64,000 bases of DNA, taken from contig DATJFV010000037.1 in assembly GCA_035495435.1 (NCBI GenBank), positions 7,592 to 71,591 on the forward strand, read 5' to 3'. The stretch is from JBDSKH01 sp035495435. GTDB taxonomy: Bacteria > Actinomycetota > Actinomycetes > Actinomycetales > Microbacteriaceae. The translations under genes were made by a program, and so were the position numbers. The notes beneath the pieces were generated by a model that worked only from the letters and a program-made list of their open reading frames with translations, searched no databases and was not told the origin of the DNA. Shown here piece by piece: positions 24,548 through 34,329 of this stretch (positions within the stretch are counted from its first letter, which is position 1; each line of letters starts with the position of its first letter).

Positions 24548-25488
24548 GCGGGAACCCCGTCCGGGGTGAGCAGTCCCTCCTCGATGAGGACGGCGCGCAG
24601 GATCGCCAGCTTCTCGGGATCGGTGACCGGAAGGCGCGGATGGCGCACGTGCCCGGCCGGCTGCCCCAGCATCCGCATCAGCTCTTTCAGCTGCGCCTGG
24701 TACGAGCCGTAGATGCCCGCCCAGCCGCCCGGCAGCCACAGCTTCGGGAAGAGACGGTCGGCCTTCACCGCGTACTCCTCGAGGGCGGCGAAGTCGCCGG
24801 CCCAGTAGTCCTCCCAGAACTGAGAATCGGGACGGCCGTTGAGCGACCCACCGCCGACGAAGCCGTCACCACCCTCGGTCTTCAGCACCTCGACGCCGCG
24901 CACCGACATGTACGGCCCGAACACGCGCACCCGGTCGCGCACCCGGCGCGAGGTCTCGAAGAACTGGTCGGCGTTCGGGGTGCTGTCCTTGATCGCCACG
25001 ACCGAGTCGATGTCGGCGAGCCGATCGGCCAGGTCGCTGTCGATGTCGACGCCCGTGCCGTGCGGCCAGTTGTAGACCACCAGGGGCGCCCGCACCAGGT
25101 CGCTGATCTCCTCGTACCAGGTGATCACCTCATCCGGGAACAGCTTGATGTACGGCGGCGGCGAGGCGAGCACGCCGTCGGCGCCCGCACCCAGCGCGTG
25201 GGAAGCCAGGTCGCGCACGTTCTCGGCACGGTTCGAGGTGCAGCCGATCAGCACCCGCATCCGGCCCGCCGCCGCGGCGACCGCGGTCTCGGCGACCGCC
25301 TTGCGCTCCTCGACGCTCTGCGAGAACCATTCGCCGCAGGTTCCGTTGACCACCACCCCGTGCATGCCGCGATCGGCATACTGCTCGATCAACGCGTGCA
25401 GGGTCGCGGTGTCGAGCTCGCCGGTCTCGGTGAACGGGGTGACCACGGCCGGGAAGTACCCGGCCCAGTCGACGTCGTCGCGGTTCAT
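24544..25488 (-). CDS. Dihydrodipicolinate synthase-family lyase (candidate pyrroline-4-hydroxy-2-carboxylate deaminase)
   Basis: A 314-residue TIM-barrel class I aldolase. The Schiff-base lysine is Lys167 (VVAIKDST), with Tyr139 in LVVYNWP and the phosphate-like site NGTCGEWFS replacing GTTGE. Members in hydroxyproline clusters deaminate and dehydrate delta1-pyrroline-4-hydroxy-2-carboxylate to alpha-ketoglutarate semialdehyde. The neighbours (FAD dehydrogenase complex, amino-acid transporter) and a racemase-family gene nearby fit that role. Other keto-acid aldolases of the family cannot be excluded. ATGA overlaps at both ends show tight coupling. Confidence 0.8.
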   Translation of the reverse strand: MNRDDVDWAGYFPAVVTPFTETGELDTATLHALIEQYADRGMHGVVVNGTCGEWFSQSVEERKAVAETAVAAAAGRMRVLIGCTSNRAENVRDLASHALGAGADGVLASPPPYIKLFPDEVITWYEEISDLVRAPLVVYNWPHGTGVDIDSDLADRLADIDSVVAIKDSTPNADQFFETSRRVRDRVRVFGPYMSVRGVEVLKTEGGDGFVGGGSLNGRPDSQFWEDYWAGDFAALEEYAVKADRLFPKLWLPGGWAGIYGSYQAQLKELMRMLGQPAGHVRHPRLPVTDPEKLAILRAVLIEEGLLTPDGVPA

Positions 25489-28205
25489 GCGGATTTCTTC
25501 TTTCTGGGTGCAGCGGATGAGGTGGTGGCTCGATCGAGGGCGAACCGCTCCGGGAACGGCGAGGTGCCGCCCTCGATGATCTGGCCGGCGAGCTGCCGGG
25601 CGAAGATGGGTGAGAAGGTGAACCCGGTCGTCGAGACGCAGGCGAAATAGCCGGGGACGCGCGTCGACTCGCCGACGATCGGCGAGAGGTCGTCGGTGAA
25701 GGCGATCACCCCCGACCAGGTGCGCACGACGCGGACCGACTCCAGCGCCGGCACCACATCGAGCGCGACGCGCAGGTTGCCCGCGGCGCTCGTCCACGTC
25801 GTCGGGTAGCGCCGCGGATAGCCGGTCGCCGCCGTGGGCCAGCCGCCGCCGATGATGAAACCGCCGTGGCTGGTCTGCTTCAGGGTGAGCCGGCGGCCGA
25901 TGTGCTGCACCATCGAGGGCAGCAGCGGCGGGCGCGACTCGGTGACGTTGACGTGCAGCCCCTCGCGGCGGATCGGGAAGCGCAGCCCCACCATGCCGGC
26001 CAGCTCGCCCGCCCAGCCGCCCGTGCAGTTGACCACGCGACGGGCGCGGATGGTGCCGCTGCTGGTGCGCACCGTGAAGCGGTGACCGGCGGCGCGCTCA
26101 TCGACGTCGATGCCGAACACCTCGGTGTGCGTGCGGATACGCGCCCCGTGCTCGGCGGCGCGGCGGGCGTAGAGGATCGCGGTGACCAGCGGGTTCGCGT
26201 GGCCCTCGAGGTCGCAGTAGGTCGCGCCGAGCACCCGCTCCGAGAAGTAGGGTGCCCGCTCGCGCAGCGCATCCCCGGTGAACACCTCGGTGTGGATGCC
26301 GGCCAGCTCCTCCAGCTCGTGCTTCTCATGCAGGATGGCGAGCTGCTCCGGGGTCTCGGCGACCATCCACCCGCCCGTCTGGTGCAGCCCGAGGTCGCCG
26401 TCGAGTTCGGCGTCGAGCTGCTTCCACAGGTCGTAGGCCTCCACGCTCGAGCGGGCCTCCTGCAGCAACCGGTCGCGGTCGGCGTCGGTGCCCGCCCCGG
26501 AGAGCTGATGGATGGCGAGCTGGAAGTGGAAGCTGCCCGCGTTGGTGCCCGAGGCCTCGCGGTTCAGCTCGCCGCGTTCGAGGAGTTCGACATCGACCCC
26601 CTCCTTGGCCAGGTAGTAGGCGACGGCCGCACCGGCGATCCCGCCGCCGATCACCAGCACATCGCACTCGCGGACCTCCGACGACGCGGGCCGGTCGATG
26701 TCGACGGGGACCCGGTCGGTGCGCGGCGGCTCGACGGGCGTGGTCTCCTTGGCCGAGAAGAGTCCGGGGTCGACCACGCTCTGGTCGGCGATCGCGCCGA
26801 TCGGGGTCGGCCGCACCGGCATCCGCGGGGTCGCCGGTGCGACGTCGCCGATGGCGACGCCCCGCTCGGCGGCGATCATCGAGGCGATGTGCCTGCCGCA
26901 CATCCGCCCCTGGCACGGGCCCATGCCCGCGCGGGTGAGCGCCTTGACCGCGCTGACCTCGGGCGCGGTGCCGACGGCATCCTGCACGGCGGCCGCCGCA
27001 ACACCCTCGCACCGGCACACGGTGGTCTCGGGCGTGGCCAGACCGAAGACGCCGGATCCGACCCGATACATTCCGGTGGTCGCCCGGCTGAGCGCTCGGC
27101 GGCGATCGATGCGGCCCTGCAGCCGGTTGGAGAGGCGGGTGATGTCGGCGTCGGTGACGACACCGGCATCGAGAGCGGCGGCGAGCGCGGCGAGGCGCCC
27201 CTCGTCCGCCGCCACGGCGGAGCCTTCCACGCCGGTTCCGTCGCCGGCCGCGTAGATGCCGGTGACCGAGGTGCGGCACCACGGGTCGCGACGCACGACA
27301 GCGCCGCCCAGGTCTTCGTCATCATCGAACGAGCACCCGACCAGGCGCAGCAGCTCGGCCGACGGCGAGAAGCCGTAGCCGATGCAGAGCACGTCGGCCT
27401 CGATGGTCTGCTCGGTACCGGGGACGACCTTCCAGTCGGCGTCGACGCGCGCGTGAACCACACGCTCGACGCGACCGTCGCCCTCGGCGCGCACCACCAT
27501 CCGCCGGTATTTCAGCGGGATGCGGCGACGGATGAGCTCGGTCTGATAGCGGGCCGCGTCGAGCAGCAGGCCCACGTTGCCGGGAGCGGCCGCGGCGATT
27601 CTCGCCAGGACAGCTGGGCGGGGCGCAGAGCCCGCTTCGAGCGCGGCGACGATGTTGGCGCCGTACCCCGCGAGCTGCGCGGGGAAGGCGAGTGCCACGG
27701 GCCCGGAACCCGCGAAGACGATGCGCTGGCCGGGAATGAACGACTGCGTCTTGGCCAGCGTCTGCAGCCCGCCCGCCGTGATCACGCCGGGCAGCGTCCA
27801 TCCGGGAAACACCACCGGGCGGTCATGTGCGCCGGCGGCCACGATCACGCGCCGGGCACGGAGCTGCTGCACCGCGCCGCCCTCCGGCTGCACCACGACG
27901 GTCCAGCCGTCGTCCCCGGCGGGCTCGAGGTCGAGCACGCTGGTGCGCAGCATCACCGCCGCCGGGCTCGCATCGACCTCGTCGATCAGAGCCCGGCCGG
28001 CGGCGTACTGCGCGCCCATCGCCCGGGGGTCGGTGACCTGCATGCCGGGACCCGGCTGCTTGTACACCTGCCCCCCGAGCGTCGGGCGTTCGTCGATGAG
28101 CACGGTATTCAGCCCCGATGCGGATGCCGTGGCGGCTGCTGCCATACCAGCCGGTCCGCCTCCGACGATCAGGACGTCGTACACGTGCTCATCGACCTGG
28201 CCCAC
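25485..28205 (-). CDS. Fused FAD dehydrogenase: HcnB-like plus HcnC-like (D-amino acid/hydroxyproline dehydrogenase type)
   Basis: A 906-residue fusion. Residues 9-470 form a pyridine-nucleotide-disulfide-type flavoprotein (VLIVGGGPAGMAAAA) ending in a BFD-like [2Fe-2S] region (CRCEG, about 398, and GMGPCQGRMCG). A linker leads to a second GxGxxG (VLVIGGGIAGAAVAYYLAKE, about residue 515) opening a DAO-family FAD oxidase domain (NCTGGWAGELAGMVG, TWSGVIAFTDDLSPIVG). In HcnABC, opine oxidases and hydroxyproline dehydrogenases these are separate B and C subunits. It probably oxidises a cyclic D- or N-substituted amino acid with electrons passed to the quinone pool. GTG start at once after the binding-protein stop; GTG at 28184 is possible. 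Confidence 0.85.
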   Translation of the reverse strand: MGQVDEHVYDVLIVGGGPAGMAAAATASASGLNTVLIDERPTLGGQVYKQPGPGMQVTDPRAMGAQYAAGRALIDEVDASPAAVMLRTSVLDLEPAGDDGWTVVVQPEGGAVQQLRARRVIVAAGAHDRPVVFPGWTLPGVITAGGLQTLAKTQSFIPGQRIVFAGSGPVALAFPAQLAGYGANIVAALEAGSAPRPAVLARIAAAAPGNVGLLLDAARYQTELIRRRIPLKYRRMVVRAEGDGRVERVVHARVDADWKVVPGTEQTIEADVLCIGYGFSPSAELLRLVGCSFDDDEDLGGAVVRRDPWCRTSVTGIYAAGDGTGVEGSAVAADEGRLAALAAALDAGVVTDADITRLSNRLQGRIDRRRALSRATTGMYRVGSGVFGLATPETTVCRCEGVAAAAVQDAVGTAPEVSAVKALTRAGMGPCQGRMCGRHIASMIAAERGVAIGDVAPATPRMPVRPTPIGAIADQSVVDPGLFSAKETTPVEPPRTDRVPVDIDRPASSEVRECDVLVIGGGIAGAAVAYYLAKEGVDVELLERGELNREASGTNAGSFHFQLAIHQLSGAGTDADRDRLLQEARSSVEAYDLWKQLDAELDGDLGLHQTGGWMVAETPEQLAILHEKHELEELAGIHTEVFTGDALRERAPYFSERVLGATYCDLEGHANPLVTAILYARRAAEHGARIRTHTEVFGIDVDERAAGHRFTVRTSSGTIRARRVVNCTGGWAGELAGMVGLRFPIRREGLHVNVTESRPPLLPSMVQHIGRRLTLKQTSHGGFIIGGGWPTAATGYPRRYPTTWTSAAGNLRVALDVVPALESVRVVRTWSGVIAFTDDLSPIVGESTRVPGYFACVSTTGFTFSPIFARQLAGQIIEGGTSPFPERFALDRATTSSAAPRKKKSA

Positions 28206-29057
28206 TCAGCAGGCCGGGAACTCGGGCGCGGTGGGCGCCATCCACTTGGTGTACAGGTCAGCCAGAGTGCCGTCCTCCTGCGACTTGCACAGGAAGCCAT
28301 CGAGGATGTCGATCAGCTTCTGGTTGTCCTTCTGCACGCCCCACGAGCCGTAGTACAGGCTCAGCGGCTCGGCCAGGTCGGCCGCCACCAGTGCGTCGCC
28401 GTTGGCCTTGTTGAAGTCGGCCATCAGGTAGTCCTCGACGATGACCGCGTCGGCGCGGCCGCTGGCCACCTCGAGCAGTGCGGCGTTCTGGTCGGGGAAG
28501 CTGCTGATCGTCGCGTTGGGGAAGGTGTCCTTGCCCAGCTGCTCCGACGTCGAACCCTGCAGCGCGGTGATGACCACGCCCTTCTGGTTGTAGTCGTCGA
28601 TGGTCGATCCGAGGTTGCCCGAGGCCGGGGTTCCGAGGATCGTGGCGTAGGGCACGTAGCCGCGGCTGAAGGAGATGACCTTCTTGCGCTCGTCGGTGGC
28701 GCCGAGGCCCACCGAGACCATGTCGAACTGACCGGCCTGCAGGCCCGGGATCAGGCCGTTGAAGTCGAGGTTCTCGATCTGGAGCTTCACGCCCATCTCG
28801 TCGGCCAGCGCGTTGAGCAGGTCGACGTCGTAGCCGGCGGGGTCGCCGTTGTCGTCGAGGAACATCTCGGGCTTGTACTGCAGGTTCATGCCGACCACGA
28901 GCGTACCCGGGGTCATCAGACCCTGGTCTGCTGCGGCGGGCTCATCGGTGGCGTCGCCGCCGCTGCCGCCGGCACAGGCGGTCAGCACCAGCGCTGACGC
29001 CGCGGCGATCGCGACCAGAGACGCGCGCAGCGTCTTCTTGCTGAATCGTGATGTCAC
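28206..29057 (-). CDS. Polar amino-acid ABC transporter substrate-binding lipoprotein
   Basis: About 283 residues. A lipoprotein signal peptide ends in VLTAC, then a family 3 solute-binding domain: GTLVVGMNLQYKPEMFLDD, GYDVDLLNALADEMG, FDMVSVGLGATDERKKVISF. GTG at 29055-29057 is chosen because AAAAGGAG precedes it by 7 nt; an upstream TTG lacks this. It should bind an amino acid or an amino-acid derivative outside the membrane and deliver it to the permease encoded 75 bp upstream. Placed between the transporter and the FAD dehydrogenase, its ligand is probably that enzyme's substrate or precursor. Confidence 0.88.
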   Translation of the reverse strand: MTSRFSKKTLRASLVAIAAASALVLTACAGGSGGDATDEPAAADQGLMTPGTLVVGMNLQYKPEMFLDDNGDPAGYDVDLLNALADEMGVKLQIENLDFNGLIPGLQAGQFDMVSVGLGATDERKKVISFSRGYVPYATILGTPASGNLGSTIDDYNQKGVVITALQGSTSEQLGKDTFPNATISSFPDQNAALLEVASGRADAVIVEDYLMADFNKANGDALVAADLAEPLSLYYGSWGVQKDNQKLIDILDGFLCKSQEDGTLADLYTKWMAPTAPEFPAC

Positions 29058-29132
29058 GTTGCTACTCCTTTTCAATGTGGGTGATGCGGGTGGTGCTCGG
29101 GTAGGGGTATTGCAGGGGTGCTCCTATGGGAG

Positions 29133-29908
29133 TCACTTCGTGGTGCGCAGGGAGGACGTCGAGAGACTGCCCGCCTTGGTGCGCTCGATGATCGTGGCGA
29201 CCTGGCGGTTCTGCCGTGAGCGCAGCGCACGCCCGAGGGCTCCCAGCGGGGGCCGGACGTAGGCGCCCTCGATGAGGCGGAACACCAGGTCGATGGCGAA
29301 TGCGGCGAGCACGTAGATGATCGCGGCGGCCGTGTAGAGGACGAACGGCTGGAAGGTCGTCGCCACCAGGTTCTGGGTGACGCGGACCACCTCGAGCAGC
29401 CCGATCACGGTGAAGGTGGAGGTGTCCTTCACCATGCCGATGAACATGCTGCCGATGTTGGGAAGCGCGATCTTGACCGCCTGCGGCAGCGTCACCGAGA
29501 AGAAGATCTGCCGCGACCGCATCCCGAGCGCCCATCCGGCCTCGGTGTGGCCGTGGGGGATGGCTTCGAGCGCCGAGCGGAAGATCTCGGCGAAGAACGC
29601 GCTGTAGAGCAGAGACAGCGCGATCACGCCGGCCTGGAAGACGGTGAAGCGCACGCCGAGCAGCAGCGCGACGCCGAAGTACACCCAGATGACGCTCACC
29701 AGCGCAGGTACGCCGCGGAAGATGTTGATGTACGCGGTGGCGATCCAGCGCACGACCCGCGGACCGGACCGCAGCACCGCCAGCAGCAACCCGAAGGCCA
29801 CCGAGATGACCAGCGCGACGATCGCCACCGAGAACGCGGTGAGCAGTCCGCCGAGCAGCGCCTCCCGGTTGTCCCAGATGAGGCTCCAGTCGTAGTCCCA
29901 GATCGACA

Positions 29909-29909
<1 letters not shown>
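29133..29909 (-). CDS. Amino-acid ABC transporter permease (HisM/GlnP type)
   Basis: A 258-residue permease with about five membrane helices and the HisMQ-type coupling loop EAIPHGHTEAGWALGMRSRQIFF (read as two parts, EAIPHGHTEAG then WALGMRSRQ). NIFRGVPALVSVIWVYFG is another family hallmark. The ATG at 29907-29909 overlaps the TGA of the ATPase gene (TGATG); a GTG three bases upstream is possible. It probably forms a homodimer since only one permease gene is present. Confidence 0.9.
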
Positions 29910-30661
<752 letters not shown>

Positions 30662-30671
30662 GCTGCTGTCC

Positions 30672-31634
30672 TCACGCTCGCACCTCGGTCACACTGACGA
30701 AGAGGTCATCGGGGTCGCGGAAGTAGGCGTAGCGCCAGGTGCGCCCGCCCTCCATCCGGATCTCGGCGGGCTCGCCCGCCAGAGGCACGTCGATCGAGGC
30801 GAGGTACTCGATCGCGAGGTCGAGGTTGCGCGCGCCGATCGAGAACTCGAAGGTGCCGAGGTGACCCCACTCGCCGCGCATGTCGGGCCCGGCGGGAGTC
30901 TGCTCGACCGGCTCGAGAGCGGCGCCGTGCGGGCTCATCAGCAGCATCATGCGCTGGCTGGGAGGCTGGCGTCCGACCTTCTCGAACCAGGGGTTCATCG
31001 GCTCGTTGATGCCGGCCATGTCGAAGAGCTTGCTGGTGAAACCGAGCCGCGTGTAGAACGCCTCGGTGCGCTCGGCATCCGTGATGCCGAAGGCGACGTG
31101 GTTGACGCCCTGGGGCCCGGCCGGGTGCGGCCAGCCCTCCTCGAGCGAACGCCACTCGATGAACTCGATCTTCGCGCCATCCGGATCTTCGACGTAGGAC
31201 AACCCGCAGTGGGTGCCGTAGGGCTCGAGGACCTGGTCGTTGGGCTCCATGAGCACGGTGTGGCCGCGCTCGACGAGACCCTGATGGAAGTCCTCGTACT
31301 CCTTGACGTGGATGCAGACCTCGCAGATGCCGGGCTCGCCGTAGGCGAATCCGTCGGGGACCGGCGGCTGCGGCCGGCTGGTCAGCTGCACCAGCTTGAT
31401 GCCGGCCCGCCCGAGGACGGTCGGGTTGGCGCTGCGCAGGTACACCACGCGCGCCTCGGTCGTGGCGTGACCGCTGACCACGTCGAGGCCGCCGAGGGCG
31501 CCGGTGTGGTCGAGCACGACATCCGTGAATCCGAGGCCGGCGTAGAAGGCTACCGATGCGTCCATGTCGGAGACACCCACGCCGATGTGGTCCACCCCCA
31601 GGAGCGTGCCGTAAGAGGCGTCAGACCCGTTCAT
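30672..31634 (-). CDS. Two-domain VOC/glyoxalase-fold protein (dioxygenase superfamily)
   Basis: A 320-residue protein with two vicinal-oxygen-chelate modules. The first begins VDHIGVGVSDMDASVAFYAG and ends AKIEFIEW; the second begins VNHVAFGITDAERTEAFY and ends FVSVTEV. In the first module His17, a His in CIHVKEY and the Glu of KIEFIEW could bind a metal; the second lacks the Glu. Extradiol dioxygenases and HPPD have such doubled modules, but isomerases and epimerases also exist. It is the first gene of the transporter and dehydrogenase operon, so it probably acts on an intermediate of that pathway. Specific activity unknown. AGGAG precedes the ATG. Confidence 0.72.
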   Translation of the reverse strand: MNGSDASYGTLLGVDHIGVGVSDMDASVAFYAGLGFTDVVLDHTGALGGLDVVSGHATTEARVVYLRSANPTVLGRAGIKLVQLTSRPQPPVPDGFAYGEPGICEVCIHVKEYEDFHQGLVERGHTVLMEPNDQVLEPYGTHCGLSYVEDPDGAKIEFIEWRSLEEGWPHPAGPQGVNHVAFGITDAERTEAFYTRLGFTSKLFDMAGINEPMNPWFEKVGRQPPSQRMMLLMSPHGAALEPVEQTPAGPDMRGEWGHLGTFEFSIGARNLDLAIEYLASIDVPLAGEPAEIRMEGGRTWRYAYFRDPDDLFVSVTEVRA

Positions 31635-31706
31635 CGTGCGTCTCCTCTCTGGCCGCTCGCCGGCCGGTGCTGAGCACCATCGTCATCGATGTCCGCGTTG
31701 GAAGCG

Positions 31707-31786
31707 ATCGTATGCAATACGAACACTTGACCACAATACGCACAATAACGTTCGTATTGCGATACTCCGTTCGCATACCGTACAGT
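31707..31786. promoter_or_regulatory. Divergent operator-promoter with 11-bp inverted repeat
   Basis: GCAATACGAAC (31714-31724) and GTTCGTATTGC (31750-31760) are exact inverted repeats. Between them CACAATA occurs twice (31732-31738 and 31741-31747), the latter inside CGCACAATA, which also occurs at 20770-20778. GTATGC (31710-31715) and GCATAC (31773-31778) are an outer pair. Rightward promoter: TTGCGA (31757-31762), 18 bp, TACAGT (31781-31786). Leftward: TTGTGG and TACGAT (complement of 31707-31712). The GTTCG arms fit a PcaR-type IclR protein, probably the one encoded at 22340. Confidence 0.55.
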
Positions 31787-31816
31787 TTTGACGTTCGCGC
31801 GAGGAAGTGAGGGGCT

Positions 31817-32575
31817 GTGACTGCTGTGCATTCATCCATGCTCCATTCCCGCCGTTTCCTCGTCACCGGCGGCGCGCGCGGGATCGGTGCGGCCGTCGTC
31901 GCCACCCTGGCCGCGCATGGCGCCGATGGCGCGGTCATCGACCTCGCCACCCCGGCCGACGGTGCGGCACCCTGGCCGGTCGTGGCTGCCGACGTCACCG
32001 ATGAGACGGCGATGCAGGATGCCGTGGCCGGGCTCGTCGCCGACGGCGGCCCCTTCGACGGACTGGTCGCCGCCGCGGGCATCGTGCCGGCTTGGCACTC
32101 CCCCGCCGACGTCGACCTCGCGGTGTTCGATCGCACCATGGCGGTGAATGTGCGCGGCTTCGTGGTCGCCCTGAAGTGCCTCGCCGCCGACATGCCGGCC
32201 GGATCGACCGTGGTCGCCATCGGGTCGCTCAACTCGTGGCGCGGCGATCCCCATCTGCTGACCTACGCCGCCAGCAAGCACGCCGTGCTCGGTGTGGTGC
32301 GCTCGGCCGCGCTCGCTCTCGGCCGCCGCGGCATCCGGGTCAATGCGGTCGCCCCCGGCCCCATCGCCACCGACGCCCTGCTCGAGCGGATCGACGCGCG
32401 CGCCGCCGCCACCGGCGCGGGCCGTGCCGAAGCACTGCACGCCTCGGCCGAGCTGACCGCCCTGGGTCGCCTGGCGACCGAGCAGGATGTGGCGGATGCC
32501 GTGCTATTCCTGTCAGCGAGCGGGTCGTCGTCGATCACCGGCCAGCTCATCCCGGTCGATAGCGGATTGCTGTGA
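31817..32575 (+). CDS. Short-chain dehydrogenase/reductase
   Basis: A 252-residue classical SDR. Cofactor motif TGGARGIG, Ser of IGSLNSW, and the YxxxK pair in LTYAASKHAV are present; the ending GQLIPVDSGLL is typical. Acidic residue after the second strand (VIDLA) suggests NAD preference. GTG start with a purine-rich stretch (GAGGAAGTGAGGGG) upstream. First gene of a three-gene plus-strand operon divergent from the VOC/transporter operon, so it likely oxidises a hydroxy intermediate of the same route. Confidence 0.85.
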   Translation: MTAVHSSMLHSRRFLVTGGARGIGAAVVATLAAHGADGAVIDLATPADGAAPWPVVAADVTDETAMQDAVAGLVADGGPFDGLVAAAGIVPAWHSPADVDLAVFDRTMAVNVRGFVVALKCLAADMPAGSTVVAIGSLNSWRGDPHLLTYAASKHAVLGVVRSAALALGRRGIRVNAVAPGPIATDALLERIDARAAATGAGRAEALHASAELTALGRLATEQDVADAVLFLSASGSSSITGQLIPVDSGLL

Positions 32576-32588
32576 GGGCACCACGACG

Positions 32589-33344
32589 ATGAACCAACTC
32601 TCCCACCGGACCGCGCTCATCACCGGAGTCTCTGGCGCGATCGGCTCGCAGCTGGCGCAGACCTTCGGCCGCTACGGGGCGCGGGTCATCGGCACCTACC
32701 GCGAGCATGCCGACGCCGCCGAGCAGGCCGTCGCGAGCATCCCGGCGGAGCGCCGCACGCTCGTCAGCGCGCACCTGGACGATGCGGCATCCGCCCGCGA
32801 CCTGTGGAGCCGCGCCGCCGTCGACGACCTCGACACCCTGGTGGTCAACGCCGCGGCGATGGCGCCCACGCCGCTGTCCGGCGACGACGAGGAGTGGGAC
32901 CACGGCTGGGAGCGGTCGCTGCAGGTCAACGTGATCGGCGCCGCGACCCTGATGCGCGAGGCTGCCGCGGCGTTCGCATCGCGGGGCTTCGGGTCGATCA
33001 TCACCATCTCGAGCTGGGCGGGTCAGCAGGGTTCGCGCCTGCCCGACCTGGGGGCGTATGCGGCGTCGAAGGCGGCGCTGCGCAACTTCGGGCAGAGCCT
33101 CGCCCGCGCCTACGCCCGGCAGGGGGTGCGGGTGTACTGCATCGCCCCCGGCGTGGTGGACGCCGGGATGGGCACCGCCGGGCAGACCGCCGAGCAGGTC
33201 CAGGCCGTCGCCGAGGGTCTGGTGATGGGTCGCCTGGTGCAGGTGCAGGAGGTCGCCGAACTGGCCGCCTTCCTCGCAACCGATCTCGCGCCGAGTCTCA
33301 GCGGGTCAACGCTCGATCTGAACGGGGTCTCGTATGTCCGCTGA
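32589..33344 (+). CDS. Short-chain dehydrogenase/reductase (second)
   Basis: A 251-residue SDR with TGVSGAIGSQLAQ cofactor motif, NAAAMAP (the NNAG position), SSWAGQ serine and YAASKAALRN catalytic Tyr-Lys pair. APGVVDAGMGTAG lies in the substrate loop. ATG at 32589 follows a GAGG 13 nt after the stop of the preceding SDR. It overlaps the next gene by 11 bp. Two unlike SDRs side by side suggest two redox steps or a heteromeric enzyme. Substrates unknown. Confidence 0.85.
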   Translation: MNQLSHRTALITGVSGAIGSQLAQTFGRYGARVIGTYREHADAAEQAVASIPAERRTLVSAHLDDAASARDLWSRAAVDDLDTLVVNAAAMAPTPLSGDDEEWDHGWERSLQVNVIGAATLMREAAAAFASRGFGSIITISSWAGQQGSRLPDLGAYAASKAALRNFGQSLARAYARQGVRVYCIAPGVVDAGMGTAGQTAEQVQAVAEGLVMGRLVQVQEVAELAAFLATDLAPSLSGSTLDLNGVSYVR

Positions 33345-34326
33345 TACCTCTGCCGCAGCCATCGACACCGTCGCCGTGATCGGTGCCGGCAGCATCGGCA
33401 TCGCCTGGACGATCGTGCACGCCTGCGCGGGGCTGCGGGTGCGGCTCTACGAACGTGACCCGCAACTGCGCGACGCGGCGCTGGCCGAGGTCGCCCTGAA
33501 GCTCGACGATCTGACGGACGTCGGCCTCGTGGCCGAGACCAGCGCCGCTGTGCTGGAACGCATCACCGTGTGGGACTCGGTCGCCGACGCTCTCGTCGGT
33601 GCCGGCTACGTGCAGGAGTGCGTCGTCGAAGATCTGGACGTGAAGCGCGCGATGTTCGCCGAACTCGACCGGCTCGCCGACCCCTCGGTGGTGCTGGCCA
33701 GTTCGACGTCGACGATCATGGCGTCGCGGTTCGCCGAGGACCTGCCGGGGCGCGAGCGCTGCCTCGTGGTGCATCCGGGCAACCCGCCCTACATCCTGCG
33801 GGTGGCAGAGATCGTGCCCGCCGCGTTCACGGCACCGTGGGCGATCGAGCTCACCCGCAACCTGCTCACCCGCGTCGCGATCGCCCCGGTGCTGCTCGAC
33901 CGCGAGATCGAGGGCTTCGTCTTCAACCGCCTGCAGGGGGCGCTGCTGCGCGAGGCGTACTGCCTCGTGCGCGACGGCATCATCTCGGCCGCCGACATCG
34001 ACACCCTCGTGCGTGATGGCCTCGGCCGCCGCTGGTCGGTGATCGGACCGTTCACCACCAGCGAGCTCAACACCCGCGGGGGCCTGCGCCGGCACGGCCA
34101 GGTGATCGGCCCGGTCTACGCCCGGCTCGGTATGGAGCGCGCGAACGAGAATCCGTGGACCACCGAGACCATCGAGACGGTGGCCAACGAGATCGAGCAG
34201 CAGCTGCCGCATCCGACCTGGGAAGAGAACGTGCGCGAACGCGACCGGGCGATGATCCGGCTGTCGGCCCTGCTCAAACTGCTCGACAACCCGCTGGCGC
34301 GGCGCGCGTCGACACCGACGCCGTAA
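33334..34326 (+). CDS. 3-hydroxyacyl-CoA dehydrogenase-family protein (lambda-crystallin/carnitine dehydrogenase-like)
   Basis: A 330-residue two-domain enzyme. NAD-binding GAGSIGIAW with the acidic YERDP; catalytic-type segments ECVVEDLDVKRAMFAELD, ASSTSTIMAS, VVHPGNPPYILRVAEIVP (His of the HAD His-Glu pair) and FVFNRLQGALLREAYCLV. Absence of a beta-oxidation context and the lambda-crystallin length favour a soluble hydroxy acid such as carnitine, gulonate or 3-hydroxyacids as substrate. Third gene of the SDR operon, 11-bp overlap with its neighbour. Its stop is 3 bp from the convergent arsC. Confidence 0.82.
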   Translation: MSADTSAAAIDTVAVIGAGSIGIAWTIVHACAGLRVRLYERDPQLRDAALAEVALKLDDLTDVGLVAETSAAVLERITVWDSVADALVGAGYVQECVVEDLDVKRAMFAELDRLADPSVVLASSTSTIMASRFAEDLPGRERCLVVHPGNPPYILRVAEIVPAAFTAPWAIELTRNLLTRVAIAPVLLDREIEGFVFNRLQGALLREAYCLVRDGIISAADIDTLVRDGLGRRWSVIGPFTTSELNTRGGLRRHGQVIGPVYARLGMERANENPWTTETIETVANEIEQQLPHPTWEENVRERDRAMIRLSALLKLLDNPLARRASTPTP

Positions 34327-34329
34327 GAC

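Noticed and set aside
25866..28997. 1043-codon plus-strand frame opposite the FAD fusion
   Set aside because: Composition bias only; the minus strand holds two clear FAD-binding domains.
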